A DNA stretch of 64,000 nucleotides from Roseomonas nitratireducens (GTDB lineage: Bacteria > Pseudomonadota > Alphaproteobacteria > Acetobacterales > Acetobacteraceae): assembly GCF_017813355.1 (NCBI RefSeq), contig NZ_JAGIYZ010000005.1:124001-188000 (forward strand), written 5' to 3'. Made by a program: the position numbers and the translations under genes. The number at the start of each line of letters is the position of its first letter. Positions within the stretch are counted from its first letter, which is position 1. Of the stretch, positions 32,652 to 45,330 are shown in pieces. The notes beneath the pieces were generated by a model. It was given only the letters and a program-made list of their open reading frames with translations. It was not told where the DNA came from and did no database searches.

Positions 32652-34709
32652 TCAGGTCGCCTCGCGGCCGGCCGCGATCGCCTGCAGCACGATCCCCTCG
32701 GTCAGGATCTGCGGCAGCACGGCCGGCGCGCCGCCGCCCGCGGGGTAGAACAGGTACAGCGGCACGCCGTCCCGCTGATGCGCGCGCAGCAGGGCGCTGA
32801 TCGCCGGGTCGCCGCGCGTCCAGTCGCCCACCAGGTAGGCGATGTTGCGGTCGGCGAAGGCGCGCTGCACGCCATCCGTCGCCAGCGCCATGCGCTCGTT
32901 CACCTTGCAGGTGATGCACCAGGCGGCGGTCAGGTTGACGAAGACCGGGCGCCCTTCGGCGCGCAGCGCGGCGACGCGGCCTTCCGACCATGGTTCATGG
33001 CCCGCTTCCGCACCGCGCGCGACGGCCGGCGTCGCGCCCTGGACCAGCGGCAGCAGGGCGAGGGCCGCGACCAGCGCCGCGGCGCCGGCCAGCCGGCCGA
33101 GCCGCCCGCCCGAGCCCTGCGCGATCCCCCAGGCCCAGGCGCCGAAGCCGATCAGCACGCCGCCCACCAGCACCATCAGCACCGCCGAGGGCCCGGCCTG
33201 TTCCGCCAGCACCCACACGAGCCAGGCGGCCGCGCCATACATCGGGAAGGCGAGGCCCTGCTTCAGCCGGTCCATCCAGGCGCCCGGCCGCGGCAGCAGC
33301 CGCGCCAGCCCGGGTGCCACGCCGAGCAGCGCGTAGGGCAGCGCCATTCCCAGGCCGAGCGCGGCGAAGACCGCAAGCGCCTCGATCGTTCCCATCGCCA
33401 GCGCGGCGCCGATCGCCGCGGCCATGAAGGGCGCGGTGCAGGGGGTGGCCACCAGCACGGCCAGCGCGCCGGTGAAGAAGGATCCCGCATGGCCCCCCTT
33501 CGCCGCGAGCGACCCGCCCGCCGAGACCGGCCCGCCCATGGCGAAGACGCCCGACAGGTTCAGCCCGACGGCGAGCATCAGCCAGGCCATGCCGGCGACG
33601 AAGGCCGGGGAGGTGAACTGGAAGCCCCAGCCCGCGATCCCGCCCGCCGCCCGCAGCCCGACCAGCAGCCCGCCGAGCGCGAGGAAGGAGAGCACGACCC
33701 CCGCCGTGTAGGACGCCGCATGCGCCCGCACGGCCCCCTGCGCCGCGCCGGACAGCCGCGCGAGCGAGACCGCCTTCATGGCGAGGATGGGGAAGACGCA
33801 GGGCATCAGGTTGAGGATCAGCCCGCCGAGCAGCGCGAAGACCGCAGCCTGCCACAGCGGCAGCCCGCCCCCCGTGGCCGGCGCCGGGCCGGGTTCGGCC
33901 GAGACGAGGTAGGCCCCGCGCAGCCCCGCGGCGTCGGTGATGGCGAGCACGCCCTCCACCCGCGCCGGCAGCGCCGGCGCCGGGCCGCGGGCAAGCGTCA
34001 GCGTCAGCGCCCCGTCGCGCAGCCGGAGCACCTGCGGCGCGGCGTTCTCGACCACGCCCTGCTCGACCGGGAAGAAGAAGGCGTCCCGCACCGCGCCGGG
34101 GGCGATGCCGGGGCCCGAGACCTCGATCGCCCCGCGCGGCCCGTCGAAGCCCAGGCGCACGGCGAAGGGCCCCGGGCGCGCCTCGGCCGCCTCGGCCGCG
34201 GCGAACAGCATGGTGTTGGCCGGCCGCGCCGTCGCCTCGACCGGGATGTCGAGGCGGAAGGACCCTTCCTCCGGAATGCAGACGCTTTCGCAGACGAGCC
34301 AGGTGGCGTCCGCCGTGACGGTGAAGGTCTCGCCCGGGCGCAGGCTGGCCGGGGGCGTGACGGGGATGATGAAGACGGGCTCGCCCTCATAGCCGAAATT
34401 CACCAGCGGGCCGAAGGGGATGCGCTGCGGCGCGGGGAAGCGCATGGGCGCGGCGGCGGCACCTTCCGGCAGGGCGAGGGTCACCTCCGGCGCCTGGCCG
34501 GCATCGCCGGGATTGATCCAGTAGGTGTGCCAGCCGGGGGCGAGGCGTTGGCGTAGTGCCAAGCGGAAGGGCTCGCCCGGGGTGATGGCCCCCCGGTCGG
34601 CGACGATGGTGACGGTCGCGCGGGGCGAAGTGACGGGCGCGGATTCGAGCGCCCGCGCCGGAGGGGCGGCGGTGGCGAGCGCGAGGATCAGGGCGAGCAG
34701 CCGCAGCAT
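32652..34709 (-). CDS. ScsB/DsbD-like membrane thiol-disulfide reductase
   Basis: A 685-residue protein in three parts. A signal peptide (MLRLLALILALATAAPPARA) leads into a periplasmic N-terminal domain with the Cys pair in VCESVCIPEEG. Next is the cytochrome-c-biogenesis-type transmembrane domain, with Cys in LMPCVFPILAMK and a second membrane Cys region. The C-terminal thioredoxin-like domain carries the redox pair CITC in TAAWCITCKVNE. It moves electrons across the inner membrane from cytoplasmic thioredoxin to periplasmic partners. The ATG at 34709 is chosen for the signal peptide. The ScsB assignment over DsbD is based on domain layout. Confidence 0.85.
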   Translation of the reverse strand: MLRLLALILALATAAPPARALESAPVTSPRATVTIVADRGAITPGEPFRLALRQRLAPGWHTYWINPGDAGQAPEVTLALPEGAAAAPMRFPAPQRIPFGPLVNFGYEGEPVFIIPVTPPASLRPGETFTVTADATWLVCESVCIPEEGSFRLDIPVEATARPANTMLFAAAEAAEARPGPFAVRLGFDGPRGAIEVSGPGIAPGAVRDAFFFPVEQGVVENAAPQVLRLRDGALTLTLARGPAPALPARVEGVLAITDAAGLRGAYLVSAEPGPAPATGGGLPLWQAAVFALLGGLILNLMPCVFPILAMKAVSLARLSGAAQGAVRAHAASYTAGVVLSFLALGGLLVGLRAAGGIAGWGFQFTSPAFVAGMAWLMLAVGLNLSGVFAMGGPVSAGGSLAAKGGHAGSFFTGALAVLVATPCTAPFMAAAIGAALAMGTIEALAVFAALGLGMALPYALLGVAPGLARLLPRPGAWMDRLKQGLAFPMYGAAAWLVWVLAEQAGPSAVLMVLVGGVLIGFGAWAWGIAQGSGGRLGRLAGAAALVAALALLPLVQGATPAVARGAEAGHEPWSEGRVAALRAEGRPVFVNLTAAWCITCKVNERMALATDGVQRAFADRNIAYLVGDWTRGDPAISALLRAHQRDGVPLYLFYPAGGGAPAVLPQILTEGIVLQAIAAGREAT

Positions 34710-34756
34710 GGGTCCAATCAAGGCCCGCGGCGGCCGCGGTGCAACCCCGAAGACGC

Positions 34757-34787
34757 GAAAAGGGCCGGCGGATCGCTCCACCGGCCC
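34757..34787 (-). terminator. Terminator-like hairpin between hppA and the ScsB gene
   Basis: GGGCCGG and CCGGCCC form a 7-bp stem with extra GG/CC pairs inside, followed on the minus strand by TTTT. It probably ends the hppA transcript about 160 bases after the hppA stop. Confidence 0.6.
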
Positions 34788-34818
34788 CATTCATTCGTCG
34801 ACCGCCTCCCGCACGGGC

Positions 34819-34841
34819 GGCCCGAGGCTCTGCCTCGGGCC
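34819..34841. repeat. GC hairpin downstream of hppA
   Basis: GGCCCGAGGC and GCCTCGGGCC pair perfectly (10 bp) around a TCT loop, in the 238-base gap between hppA and the ScsB gene. With the hairpin at 34757-34787 it makes a two-hairpin 3' region. Nothing else is seen in this gap. Confidence 0.6.
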
Positions 34842-34947
34842 GGGAGCGCAAGGGACGACCGCGCCCAACCTGACCCCGGTCGCCGGCGCACCAGTGCACG
34901 GCGCGAAAGCCAAGCCCGCGGATGCGGGCGCCGGCGCCTGAGGCAGG

Positions 34948-37071
<2,124 letters not shown>

Positions 37072-37227
37072 CTTACGGACTCCCCCAAAATGACGCGGTC
37101 TCCTGGCCGCATGACGCCCGCCTTGGGGCGGGCGGCGCATAGTGGCGGGGGAATGGCGGGGGGCGCAACGGGGCGCCCGCGGCAGGGCAGGGCGCGGGGG
37201 GGCGGGCGGCGCCCCCCGCGCCAGACG

Positions 37228-37758
37228 TCAGGCGGCCTTGGCTCGCTCGATCGCCTCGGTGATGAGCCGGCGCGCTTCCTCCGCGCTGCCCCAGCCGATG
37301 AACTTCACCCACTTGCCGGGTTCGAGGTCCTTGTAGTGCTCGAAGAAGTGCTGGATCTGCTCGATCGTGATCCTGGGCAGGTCCGTGTATTCATGGACGT
37401 GCTGGTAGCGCAGGGTCAGTTTCGGCACCGGGACGGCGATGATCTTCTCATCCCCGCCGCCGTCGTCTTCCATTTTCATCACGCCGACCGGGCGGACGCG
37501 AATGACGGCGCCCGGCACGATGGGGCGGGTATTGGCCACCAGCACGTCGATCGGGTCGCCATCTTCGGACAGCGTGTGCGGCACGAAGCCGTAATTGCCC
37601 GGATAGCGCATCGGCGTGTGCAGGAAGCGGTCCACGAAGAGCGTGCCGGCCGCCTTGTCCATCTCGTACTTGATGGGCTCGCCGCCGATCGGGACCTCGA
37701 TGATGACGTTGACGTCGTTCGGCGGGTCCTTGCCGATCGGGATGGCGTCGATACGCAT
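37228..37758 (-). CDS. ppa: Soluble inorganic pyrophosphatase (family I)
   Basis: A 176-residue cytoplasmic enzyme hydrolysing pyrophosphate to phosphate. The signature [10 protein letters not shown] (metal-binding aspartates) is near residues 65-74, and [11 protein letters not shown] lies just before it. The ATG at 37758 has no competitor. It lies upstream of hppA on the same strand, so a membrane and a soluble pyrophosphatase sit side by side and could compete for the same substrate under different energy states. Confidence 0.97.
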   Translation of the reverse strand: MRIDAIPIGKDPPNDVNVIIEVPIGGEPIKYEMDKAAGTLFVDRFLHTPMRYPGNYGFVPHTLSEDGDPIDVLVANTRPIVPGAVIRVRPVGVMKMEDDGGGDEKIIAVPVPKLTLRYQHVHEYTDLPRITIEQIQHFFEHYKDLEPGKWVKFIGWGSAEEARRLITEAIERAKAA

Positions 37759-37863
37759 GGGGTCTCGCTCCGGCTGCAGGAAGGCGCGCGCCTGTAGCAG
37801 AGCGCCCGGACGGGCGGAAGGCATGGGCTTGCGCGCCGTGCCGCCCGCGCACAGGTTCCCCCC

Positions 37864-39117
37864 ATGGATCCCGCCCGCATCACCTTCGCCGCCGCCGCCC
37901 ATGCCCGCGCGGCCGAGACCGTCGCCCTGACCCGCCGGCTGATGGCCGTGCCATCCCCCAACCCGCCGGGCGATGTGCGCGCAGCGGCCGAGGAAGCGGC
38001 CGTCATCCTCCGCACCCTCGCGCCCGACGCGGAGGTCAGCCTGCACGCGACCTCCCCCGAGGTGACCAATGTCGTCGCCCGGATCGCCGGCGCCGGGCCG
38101 GGGCGGATCCTCGCCTTCAACGGCCATCTGGACACCTATCCGGTGAACGAGGCGCTGCCCTGGACCGTCGATCCGCTGCGGGGGGAGGTCCGGGACGGGC
38201 GCCTGTACGGCCGCGGCGCGGCCGACATGAAGGGGGGCATCGCCGCCTCCATCCTCGCCTTCGCCCTGCTCGCCGAGCACCGCGCCGCCTGGCGGGGGGA
38301 GGCGATCCTGACGCTGGCCGGGGACGAGGAAAGCATGGGCCCGCTCGGCACCAAGTGGCTGCTCGACCATGTCCCGGGGCTGCCGCAGGCGGGCGCGGTC
38401 ATCATCGGCGACGCCGGCAGCCCGCGCGTGCTGCGCTTCGGGGAGAAGGGCTTCCTCTGGATCGAGGTCGAGGCCGCCGGCCGCGCCGCCCATGGCGCGC
38501 ATGTGCATCTGGGGGAGAACGCGATCGACCGGCTGCGCGCGGCCCTCGACGCCGTCTCCCGCCTGGTGGACCTGCCGGTCGCCGCCCCGCCGGCCGTGAT
38601 CGCCGCCATCGCCGACGCCAAGCCGATCAGCGAGCCGCTCGCCGGCGCGGGGGAGGCGGAGGTGCTCGGCCGCGTCACCGTCAACATCGGCCGGGTCGAG
38701 GGCGGCACCGCGCCCAACCTGGTGCCCGCGACCGCGCGCGCCGCCTGCGACATCCGCCTGCCCGTGGGCGTGACCTGCGAGGCGGCGGAAGCGGCGCTGC
38801 ATGCCGGGCTGGACTGGCTGCCGGGCATCTCCTGGCGCGTGCTGCGCCGCTTCGCGCCGAACCACACCGACCCCGACGCGCCCATCGTGCGCCTGGCGCA
38901 CCGCGCGGCGGAGGAGGTGCTGGGCGGGACCGTCGCGGTGAACATGCGCGTCGGCGGCTCCGACGCCCGCTGGTTCCGCATGGCCGGCCTGCCGACCGTC
39001 GTCTATGGCCCGACGCCCCACAACATGGGCGGCGCCGACGAATGGGCGGAGATCGCGGAACTCGAGGCCGTGATGCGCGTCCATGCGCTGGCGGCGTTTG
39101 ATTTCCTGCGCGGCTGA
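37864..39117 (+). CDS. M20-family metallopeptidase/deacylase (ArgE/DapE-like)
   Basis: A 417-residue member of the M20 family. The metal-binding motif [10 protein letters not shown] (His and Asp) is near residues 82-91. The bridging Asp is in [11 protein letters not shown] and the catalytic Glu in [13 protein letters not shown]-terminal metal ligand His lies in the [11 protein letters not shown] segment. An inserted dimerisation domain occupies the middle. The precise substrate (acetylornithine, succinyl-diaminopimelate or a hydantoin product) is unclear. It is divergent from ppa. Confidence 0.9.
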   Translation: MDPARITFAAAAHARAAETVALTRRLMAVPSPNPPGDVRAAAEEAAVILRTLAPDAEVSLHATSPEVTNVVARIAGAGPGRILAFNGHLDTYPVNEALPWTVDPLRGEVRDGRLYGRGAADMKGGIAASILAFALLAEHRAAWRGEAILTLAGDEESMGPLGTKWLLDHVPGLPQAGAVIIGDAGSPRVLRFGEKGFLWIEVEAAGRAAHGAHVHLGENAIDRLRAALDAVSRLVDLPVAAPPAVIAAIADAKPISEPLAGAGEAEVLGRVTVNIGRVEGGTAPNLVPATARAACDIRLPVGVTCEAAEAALHAGLDWLPGISWRVLRRFAPNHTDPDAPIVRLAHRAAEEVLGGTVAVNMRVGGSDARWFRMAGLPTVVYGPTPHNMGGADEWAEIAELEAVMRVHALAAFDFLRG

Positions 39118-39138
39118 AGGCAATCAGGGGCCCATCAT

Positions 39139-39211
39139 GGGCCTGTAGCTCAATGGTCAGAGCGGACCGCTCATAACGGTTTGGTTGCAGGTTCGAGTCC
39201 TGCCGGGCCCA
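39139..39211 (+). tRNA. tRNA-Ile2 (CAU, lysidine-modified type)
   Basis: A 73-base cloverleaf with acceptor GGGCCTG/CGGGCCC and T-loop TTCGAGT. The anticodon loop is CTCATAA, the loop typical of tRNA-Ile whose C34 is converted to lysidine by TilS, rather than of a methionine tRNA. CCA is not encoded; the genome reads TCT after the discriminator A. Confidence 0.9.
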
Positions 39212-39292
39212 TCTTCGCCGCCGCGCCTTGGCGCCGCCCGGCCCGGCCTGTAGAACCGCGCCAACCCTCAGAAACCGCAGGTTGACCGCGCC

Positions 39293-40972
<1,680 letters not shown>

Positions 40973-40990
40973 GGGCGCGCGGAAAGGAAC

Positions 40991-41116
40991 CGGGGGAGGT
41001 AACTCCCCCGGACCCCCTCCTTTCTTTGCCCGTCACCAAGACAGTCCGGGCGCGACTGCCGCGACCCATGCCCAAAGACAGAAAAGGGAGGGGGTTCGGG
41101 GGAGGTTCCCCTCCCC
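40991..41116 (+). repeat. Full copy (A) of a ~127-bp intergenic inverted-repeat element
   Basis: The left end CGGGGGAGGTAACTCCCCCG is a hairpin, followed by GACCCCCTCC. The right end is the reverse complement of this type, GGAGGGGGTTCGGGGGAG then GTTCCCCTCCCC. The two ends form terminal inverted repeats of about 30 bp that also fold on themselves. A second full copy lies at 48283-48409 and shares the core CGACCCATGCCC. There is no ORF. It resembles a MITE or a REP/BIME element. Confidence 0.85.
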
Positions 41117-41135
41117 TGACCTTCCCTCACGCGCC

Positions 41136-41654
41136 ATGACGCTGGCCGCCCTGCGCTCACCGCGCCTGCTGACGACCGAGCGGCTGATGCTCATCCCCCC
41201 GGGGCGCGAGAACCTCGCGGACCTCATCCGGCTGAAGGGTGACGAGCGCGTCTTCGGCTGGATGCTGCACGGCGTGCGCAGCGCCGAGCGCGCGCGGGAG
41301 GAGCTGGAGGACGACATCGACTTCTGGGAGGTGCGCGGCTACGGCACCTGGTGCGTGTTCGAGCGCGCGAGCGGCGACTTCCTCGGCATCTGCGGCTTCA
41401 TGGAACGGCCGGACGGGCGCGGCGTCGCGCTGCGCTACGCGTTGTGGCCCGAATGCCGCGGCAAGGGATATGCGCGGGAGGCGGCGCGCGCCGCGCTCGG
41501 CTTCGGCCACCGCGCCGGGCTTGCCCGCATCATCGCCGTGGCGCGGGAGGAGAACGAGGCGTCCCGCGCCGTGCTGACCGACATCGGCATGGCCCCGGCC
41601 GGCGAGTTCCGCCACCAGGGCCACCGGATGCTGATGTTCGAGAGCCGCGGCTGA
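41136..41654 (+). CDS. GNAT-family acetyltransferase (RimJ/RimL-like)
   Basis: A 172-residue protein. The RimL-type layout is seen in LLTTERLMLIPPGRENLADLI at the N-terminus. The acetyl-CoA motif is in LWPECRGKGYAREAARAAL (residues about 104-122), with the R-G-K-G-Y pyrophosphate loop. The C-terminus has ENEASRAVLTDIGM. The ATG at 41136 is directly behind the right end of repeat copy A. Substrate unknown. Confidence 0.9.
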   Translation: MTLAALRSPRLLTTERLMLIPPGRENLADLIRLKGDERVFGWMLHGVRSAERAREELEDDIDFWEVRGYGTWCVFERASGDFLGICGFMERPDGRGVALRYALWPECRGKGYAREAARAALGFGHRAGLARIIAVAREENEASRAVLTDIGMAPAGEFRHQGHRMLMFESRG

Positions 41655-41669
41655 GCCCGGCGCCGGGGC

Positions 41670-42122
41670 TCAGTCCAGCGTCTGCGGCCAGCCGATGAAG
41701 ATGCCGACATCGCCCGGCATCCCGCCGGGGAAGTCGATCACGCGGGCGGAGAAGGTGAAGCCGCCCGGGGCGAGTTCGCGTTCCCACCACTCGTAGATCT
41801 TGTGCATCACGCCCGGCAGCGTGTCCTGCCATCCATCGAGGTGGTTGTTGATGCGCCGCCCGCCATCCTCGCAGAGCACGGAGGGGAACTTCACCAGCAT
41901 CAGTTCCCGCTCGCCGGCCTCGAAGGCGCGGCGGATGCGGTTCAGCGCCCGTTCCCGGTCCTCGTCGGTGATCTGGTAGGTCTGCACGCGCTCGGAGAAG
42001 GCGGAGAGCTCGGCCTTCTTCTGCGCCTCGACTTCCTCGGCCTCGGCCCGGCGGCGCGCGACGGCCGCGGCCTTCGCCGCGAACAGGTCCTTGAGGCTGA
42101 GGCTGGGAGTCTGGTCGGCCAT
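41670..42122 (-). CDS. Conserved hypothetical protein (150 aa)
   Basis: No family recognised. The first 50 residues are a charged alpha-helix (AAAVARRRAEAEEVEAQKKAE), consistent with a short coiled coil. The remaining part is an alpha/beta domain containing NHLDGWQDTLPGVMHKIYEWW and ending SARVIDFPGGMPGDVGIFIGW. No signal peptide or membrane segment is seen, so it is probably cytoplasmic. The ATG at 42122 starts the frame. The gene is convergent with the GNAT gene. Confidence 0.75.
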   Translation of the reverse strand: MADQTPSLSLKDLFAAKAAAVARRRAEAEEVEAQKKAELSAFSERVQTYQITDEDRERALNRIRRAFEAGERELMLVKFPSVLCEDGGRRINNHLDGWQDTLPGVMHKIYEWWERELAPGGFTFSARVIDFPGGMPGDVGIFIGWPQTLD

Positions 42123-42201
42123 GGGCGGAACCCTTTCACGGATCTTCGGCCAGCTTACGCGCGAAAGCGCGAGCCGCCTTGATTCTCGTCAAGACTCCGC
42201 G

Positions 42202-42873
42202 TCAGCCGCGCCCTTCCCGCGCCGCGAGCTGCGCGATCTGGTTGCGCATCGCCTCCAGCAGCGAGGCCACGCGCCCGCCATTGCGCTGGATCACCGCCGA
42301 ATACTCGCTGCGCGTCGTCAGCCGCAGCGACGTGCCCTCGGCGATCACGTCCACCACCTTGGGCTGGCCGCCGACCTCGCTCACCCGCCAGTCGAGCGAG
42401 AAGGCCGGCGTGTTCGGCCGCTCGATGATGGTGTTCACCAGCGCGTCCTCCTCCGTCCGCTGCTGGCTGCGGCCGAGCGAGAACTTCACCCCCCGGTATT
42501 CCCCGAAGCGGGCGGAGAGGTTGCGCACGATGATGTCGTCGAACAGCCGATTGTACTCGGCCAGCTCGGCCGGGTTCGCCTGGCGCACATAGCGGCCGAG
42601 GATGAAGCGGCCGGTGCCCTCGATGTCGATCGTCCGGCGCAGGATCACGCCGACCCGGTCGCGCCGCGCGGTCAGGTCGAGCCGCGGGTCGTTGATCGCG
42701 GCGACCAGCTCGTTGCCCGCCTGCTGGATGAAGGCGGTCGCGCGGTTGAGGTCGACCTCGGCCCGCGCGCCGCGTGGCAGGGCCGCCAGCCCGGCGGCGA
42801 GGAAGGGGAGGGGGAGGAAGGTCCTGCGGTCCATGCCGCGAATATGGGGCCGAGTTGGGCGATTCGAAGTCAT
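42202..42873 (-). CDS. mlaC: MlaC-type phospholipid shuttle protein
   Basis: A 223-residue periplasmic protein of the Ttg2D/MlaC family, which carries phospholipids between MlaA at the outer membrane and the MlaFEDB transporter at the inner membrane. The N-terminus has the twin-arginine-like DRRTFLPLPFLAAGL. Family blocks include IVRNLSARFGEYRG and EGTSLRLTTRSEYSAVIQRNG. The ATG at 42873 overlaps the mlaA stop by four bases (ATGA) with GGAG upstream, so this longer start is preferred over the ATG at 42834. It is coupled to mlaA. Confidence 0.9.
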   Translation of the reverse strand: MTSNRPTRPHIRGMDRRTFLPLPFLAAGLAALPRGARAEVDLNRATAFIQQAGNELVAAINDPRLDLTARRDRVGVILRRTIDIEGTGRFILGRYVRQANPAELAEYNRLFDDIIVRNLSARFGEYRGVKFSLGRSQQRTEEDALVNTIIERPNTPAFSLDWRVSEVGGQPKVVDVIAEGTSLRLTTRSEYSAVIQRNGGRVASLLEAMRNQIAQLAAREGRG

Positions 42874-43688
42874 GGGCGCGTCTCCGGCGGGGCGGGCTGG
42901 GTGACGCCCTGGCCGAAGCCGGTCACGCCGGCGGGCGCGACGGCGCGTCCCTGGTCCTCGCGGTTCTGGATCTCGAAGGCCCGGCGCTGGCGATAGGCCG
43001 AGCGGAGGGTGGAATAGGGGTCGAGCGAACTCGCCCGCAGCTGGTCGATCGGCTCGAGCAGCGCCTCGCGCGTGTCGACCACGGTCAGGCCCAGCCGGGT
43101 CCAGCCGGCGGCATCGACCGCCGCGCCCTGGCCCAGCCAGGTCAGCGGGTTGAGCGCGATATCCACACCCTGGCCGGCGAGGTCGCGCGGGGAGGAAGGC
43201 CCGAGCAGCGGGACGAACATGTAGAAGCCCTCGCCCAGGCCCCAGACCGCCAGGGTTTGGCCGAAATCCTCGGAATGCCCGGGAACGCCCCATTCGCGGG
43301 ACACGTCGAGCAACCCGCCCAGGCCTAGCGTGGAATTGACCATGAACCGCCCGAGCGTGATCCGCGCCCGGCTGATGTTCCCCTGCATCAGGTCGTTGGC
43401 CAGGATGACCGGCGCGCGCAGGTTGCCCAGCAGGTTGCGGATGCCGTTGCGCACCGGCTGGGGCAGGACGTCGCGATAGGCCTCGGCGACCGGCTGCAGC
43501 ACGAATCGGTCCGCCACCTCATGCACCTCGAACAGGGCGCGGTTGGCGGGCTCGAAGGGGTCGTTGGCCTCGCGGTACTCGGCCAGGCCCTCCGGATCGT
43601 CGGCGGGCGGACGCGTGGCGCAGGCGGCGGCAAGGAGGGCGGCGGCGAGCGCGGTCGCGCGCAGCAGGCCGGTTCGGACAGGCGGCAT
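42870..43688 (-). CDS. mlaA: MlaA-type outer-membrane lipoprotein
   Basis: A 272-residue VacJ/MlaA lipoprotein that removes phospholipids from the outer leaflet. The lipoprotein signal ATALAAALLAAAC puts the acylated Cys at about residue 23. The family blocks NDPFEPANRALFEVHEVADR, GNLRAPVILANDLMQGN and LGLGGLLDVSREWG are conserved. The frame runs upstream to 45098 through metF antisense, but the ATG at 43688 begins the signal peptide. No mlaFED genes are near. Confidence 0.95.
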   Translation of the reverse strand: MPPVRTGLLRATALAAALLAAACATRPPADDPEGLAEYREANDPFEPANRALFEVHEVADRFVLQPVAEAYRDVLPQPVRNGIRNLLGNLRAPVILANDLMQGNISRARITLGRFMVNSTLGLGGLLDVSREWGVPGHSEDFGQTLAVWGLGEGFYMFVPLLGPSSPRDLAGQGVDIALNPLTWLGQGAAVDAAGWTRLGLTVVDTREALLEPIDQLRASSLDPYSTLRSAYRQRRAFEIQNREDQGRAVAPAGVTGFGQGVTQPAPPETRP

Positions 43689-43898
43689 TGCCGCGCCATA
43701 CAACGTCTCGCGCAAGGGTGGAACCGTTCTGTTGCCCGGGGTTGTTTCGCGAATCACGCGGACCACTCTAACGGGAGACGGTTGGCTCGCGATGAATCGT
43801 TGCGTTCCGACCTGTGACGAAACCTTGCCAGCGCGGCCCGGACAGGCGACAGACGCCGCCGCGCCCGAACCGGCGCGAGCGAACGGGAATTGCGCGCG

Positions 43899-44834
43899 AT
43901 GAACCACACCACCACCGGCACGCTGGCCCGCTGGCTGACCGGGCCGCGGGTCTCGGCCCTGCCGGCGCCCGCCGAGATGCCGCCGCCGCGCCTGTCCTTC
44001 GAATTCTTCCCGCCCAAGAACGACAAGCTCGAGGAACAGCTCTGGGCCTGCATCCGGCGGCTCGAGCCCCTGGCCCCGCGCTTCGTGTCCGTCACCTACG
44101 GCGCGGGCGGGTCCACCCAGGAACGCACGCATGCGACCGTCTCCCGGCTGGTGTCCGACACCTCGCTGACGCCCGCCGCGCACCTGACCTGCGTCGCCGC
44201 GACGCGGGAGGAAGTGGACGCCGTCGCCCGCCGCTACTGGGATGCCGGGGTGCGGCACATCGTCGCCCTGCGCGGGGACCCGCCGGCCGGCGCCAGCCAG
44301 TACACCCCTCATCCGGGCGGCTACGCCCAGGCGGAGGACCTGGTGCGCGGGCTGAAGCGGATCGGCGATTTCGACATCAGCGTCGGCGCCTATCCCGAGA
44401 CCCACCCGGCCGCGCTCTCGGCCGATTCCGACCTGGATTTCCTCAAGCGGAAGATCGACGCTGGGGCGAACCGGGCGATCACCCAGTACTTCTTCGACAC
44501 GGAGACCTACCTCCGCTTCCTCGACCGCTGCCTGGCCAAGGGCATCACCGTCCCCATCGTCCCCGGCATCCTGCCGGTGTCGAACTTCCAGCAGGTGGTG
44601 AAGTTCTCGGCCATGTGCGGCGCCTCCGTCCCCGCCTGGATGGGCAAGCTGTTCGAGGGGCTGGAGGAGGATGTGGAGACGCGCCGCATGGTCGCGGCCG
44701 TGGTCGCGGCCGAACAGGTGCGGCTGCTGCAGGCGAACGGGGTGGACGAATTCCACTTCTACACGCTGAACCGGCCGGACCTGACCTACGCCATCGCCCA
44801 TATCCTGGGCGCGCGGCCGAAGGCGGCGGGCTGA
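43899..44834 (+). CDS. metF: Methylenetetrahydrofolate reductase
   Basis: A 311-residue FAD enzyme that reduces 5,10-methylene-THF to 5-methyl-THF for methionine synthesis. The TIM-barrel start RLSFEFFPPKND contains the conserved Glu, followed by VSVTYGAGGSTQERT, where the T-Y-G-A-G-G-S motif binds flavin. VALRGDPPAG and DFDISVGAYPETHP complete the family set. The ATG at 43899 (MNHTTTG) is preferred over a TTG at 43890. It is divergent from mlaA with a 210-base gap in which no promoter is obvious. Confidence 0.96.
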   Translation: MNHTTTGTLARWLTGPRVSALPAPAEMPPPRLSFEFFPPKNDKLEEQLWACIRRLEPLAPRFVSVTYGAGGSTQERTHATVSRLVSDTSLTPAAHLTCVAATREEVDAVARRYWDAGVRHIVALRGDPPAGASQYTPHPGGYAQAEDLVRGLKRIGDFDISVGAYPETHPAALSADSDLDFLKRKIDAGANRAITQYFFDTETYLRFLDRCLAKGITVPIVPGILPVSNFQQVVKFSAMCGASVPAWMGKLFEGLEEDVETRRMVAAVVAAEQVRLLQANGVDEFHFYTLNRPDLTYAIAHILGARPKAAG

Positions 44835-44859
44835 GGCGGGGCGGGTTCCGCGCCCGCCG

Positions 44860-45021
44860 GTTTCGGACATATTGGGCGGGGTGGGTGTCCTGGGACTGAT
44901 GTCCTGGGACGCCGGTCCTCGCGACATGCGCGTTTCGGACAAATTCCGAGCGCCGGGGCGTCGGCCGGTTTCGGACAAATTCGCCGGACGGCTGCGCGGG
45001 GCGGTTTCGGACAAATTGGCG
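44860..45021 (+). repeat. 36-bp-periodic array of GTTTCGGACAAATT
   Basis: Copies begin at 44860 (variant GTTTCGGACATATT), 44932, 44968 and 45004. Distances are 72, 36 and 36, so the copies keep one 36-bp phase with one unit missing near 44896. The 22-base segments between them differ in sequence. Another duplication, TGTCCTGGGAC at 44886 and 44900, lies within the missing unit. The whole 44835-45330 gap holds no supported gene: after the array are an AT-rich patch (45150-45172) and the hairpins at 45182-45236. Confidence 0.8.
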
Positions 45022-45181
45022 GCAGGCATGGCGGCGGGGCCGCCGGCGAGGGACTCGCGGGCGCATCGGGGCGGGCTCTGGCGGGCGCATGGGCGCATCG
45101 GCCGGGGACCTCCTGCTGGGTCGCAGCCTAGCCCGGCGGGAGAGGTCAGGGCAAGTTTATTTTCCTATATTGGTGCGGCAT

Positions 45182-45206
45182 CCCGGAGGGGCGCCGCCCC
45201 TCCGGG
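45182..45206. repeat. Perfect 11-bp GC hairpin
   Basis: CCCGGAGGGGC and GCCCCTCCGGG pair perfectly around GCC. It follows an AT-rich patch with TTTCCTATATT, unusual in this genome, that could be a promoter. It lies 140 bases before the lipoprotein start. Confidence 0.7.
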
Positions 45207-45214
45207 CCTCCCCG

Positions 45215-45236
45215 CCAAAGGCCGAAAGGCCTTTGG
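45215..45236. repeat. 9-bp hairpin with GAAA tetraloop
   Basis: CCAAAGGCC and GGCCTTTGG close on GAAA, a stable GNRA tetraloop. It directly follows the 45182-45206 hairpin. Together they look like a structured 5' leader or the 3' end of a short transcript. Confidence 0.6.
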
Positions 45237-45330
45237 AAACCGATACTTTGGCGCCGTGCGGATGCGGTGGACGCGGCCGGATGAGGTCGGCGATCCTGGC
45301 GGCGATGCGAAACGGGACACCATCAGGGCC

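Noticed and set aside
39128-39213. Integration site at tRNA-Ile2
   Set aside because: GGGCCCATC repeats on both sides of the tRNA, but only 9 bp, and no integrase or foreign gene follows.
44860-45021. CRISPR array
   Set aside because: The repeat is only 14 bases, has four copies with one unit missing, no palindromic repeat end, and no cas genes within the window.
44872-45330. N-terminal extension of the lipoprotein with VSDKF repeats
   Set aside because: The frame is open upstream only because of the 36-bp period. The lipoprotein signal begins at 45331, and a signal peptide after 150 residues would not function.
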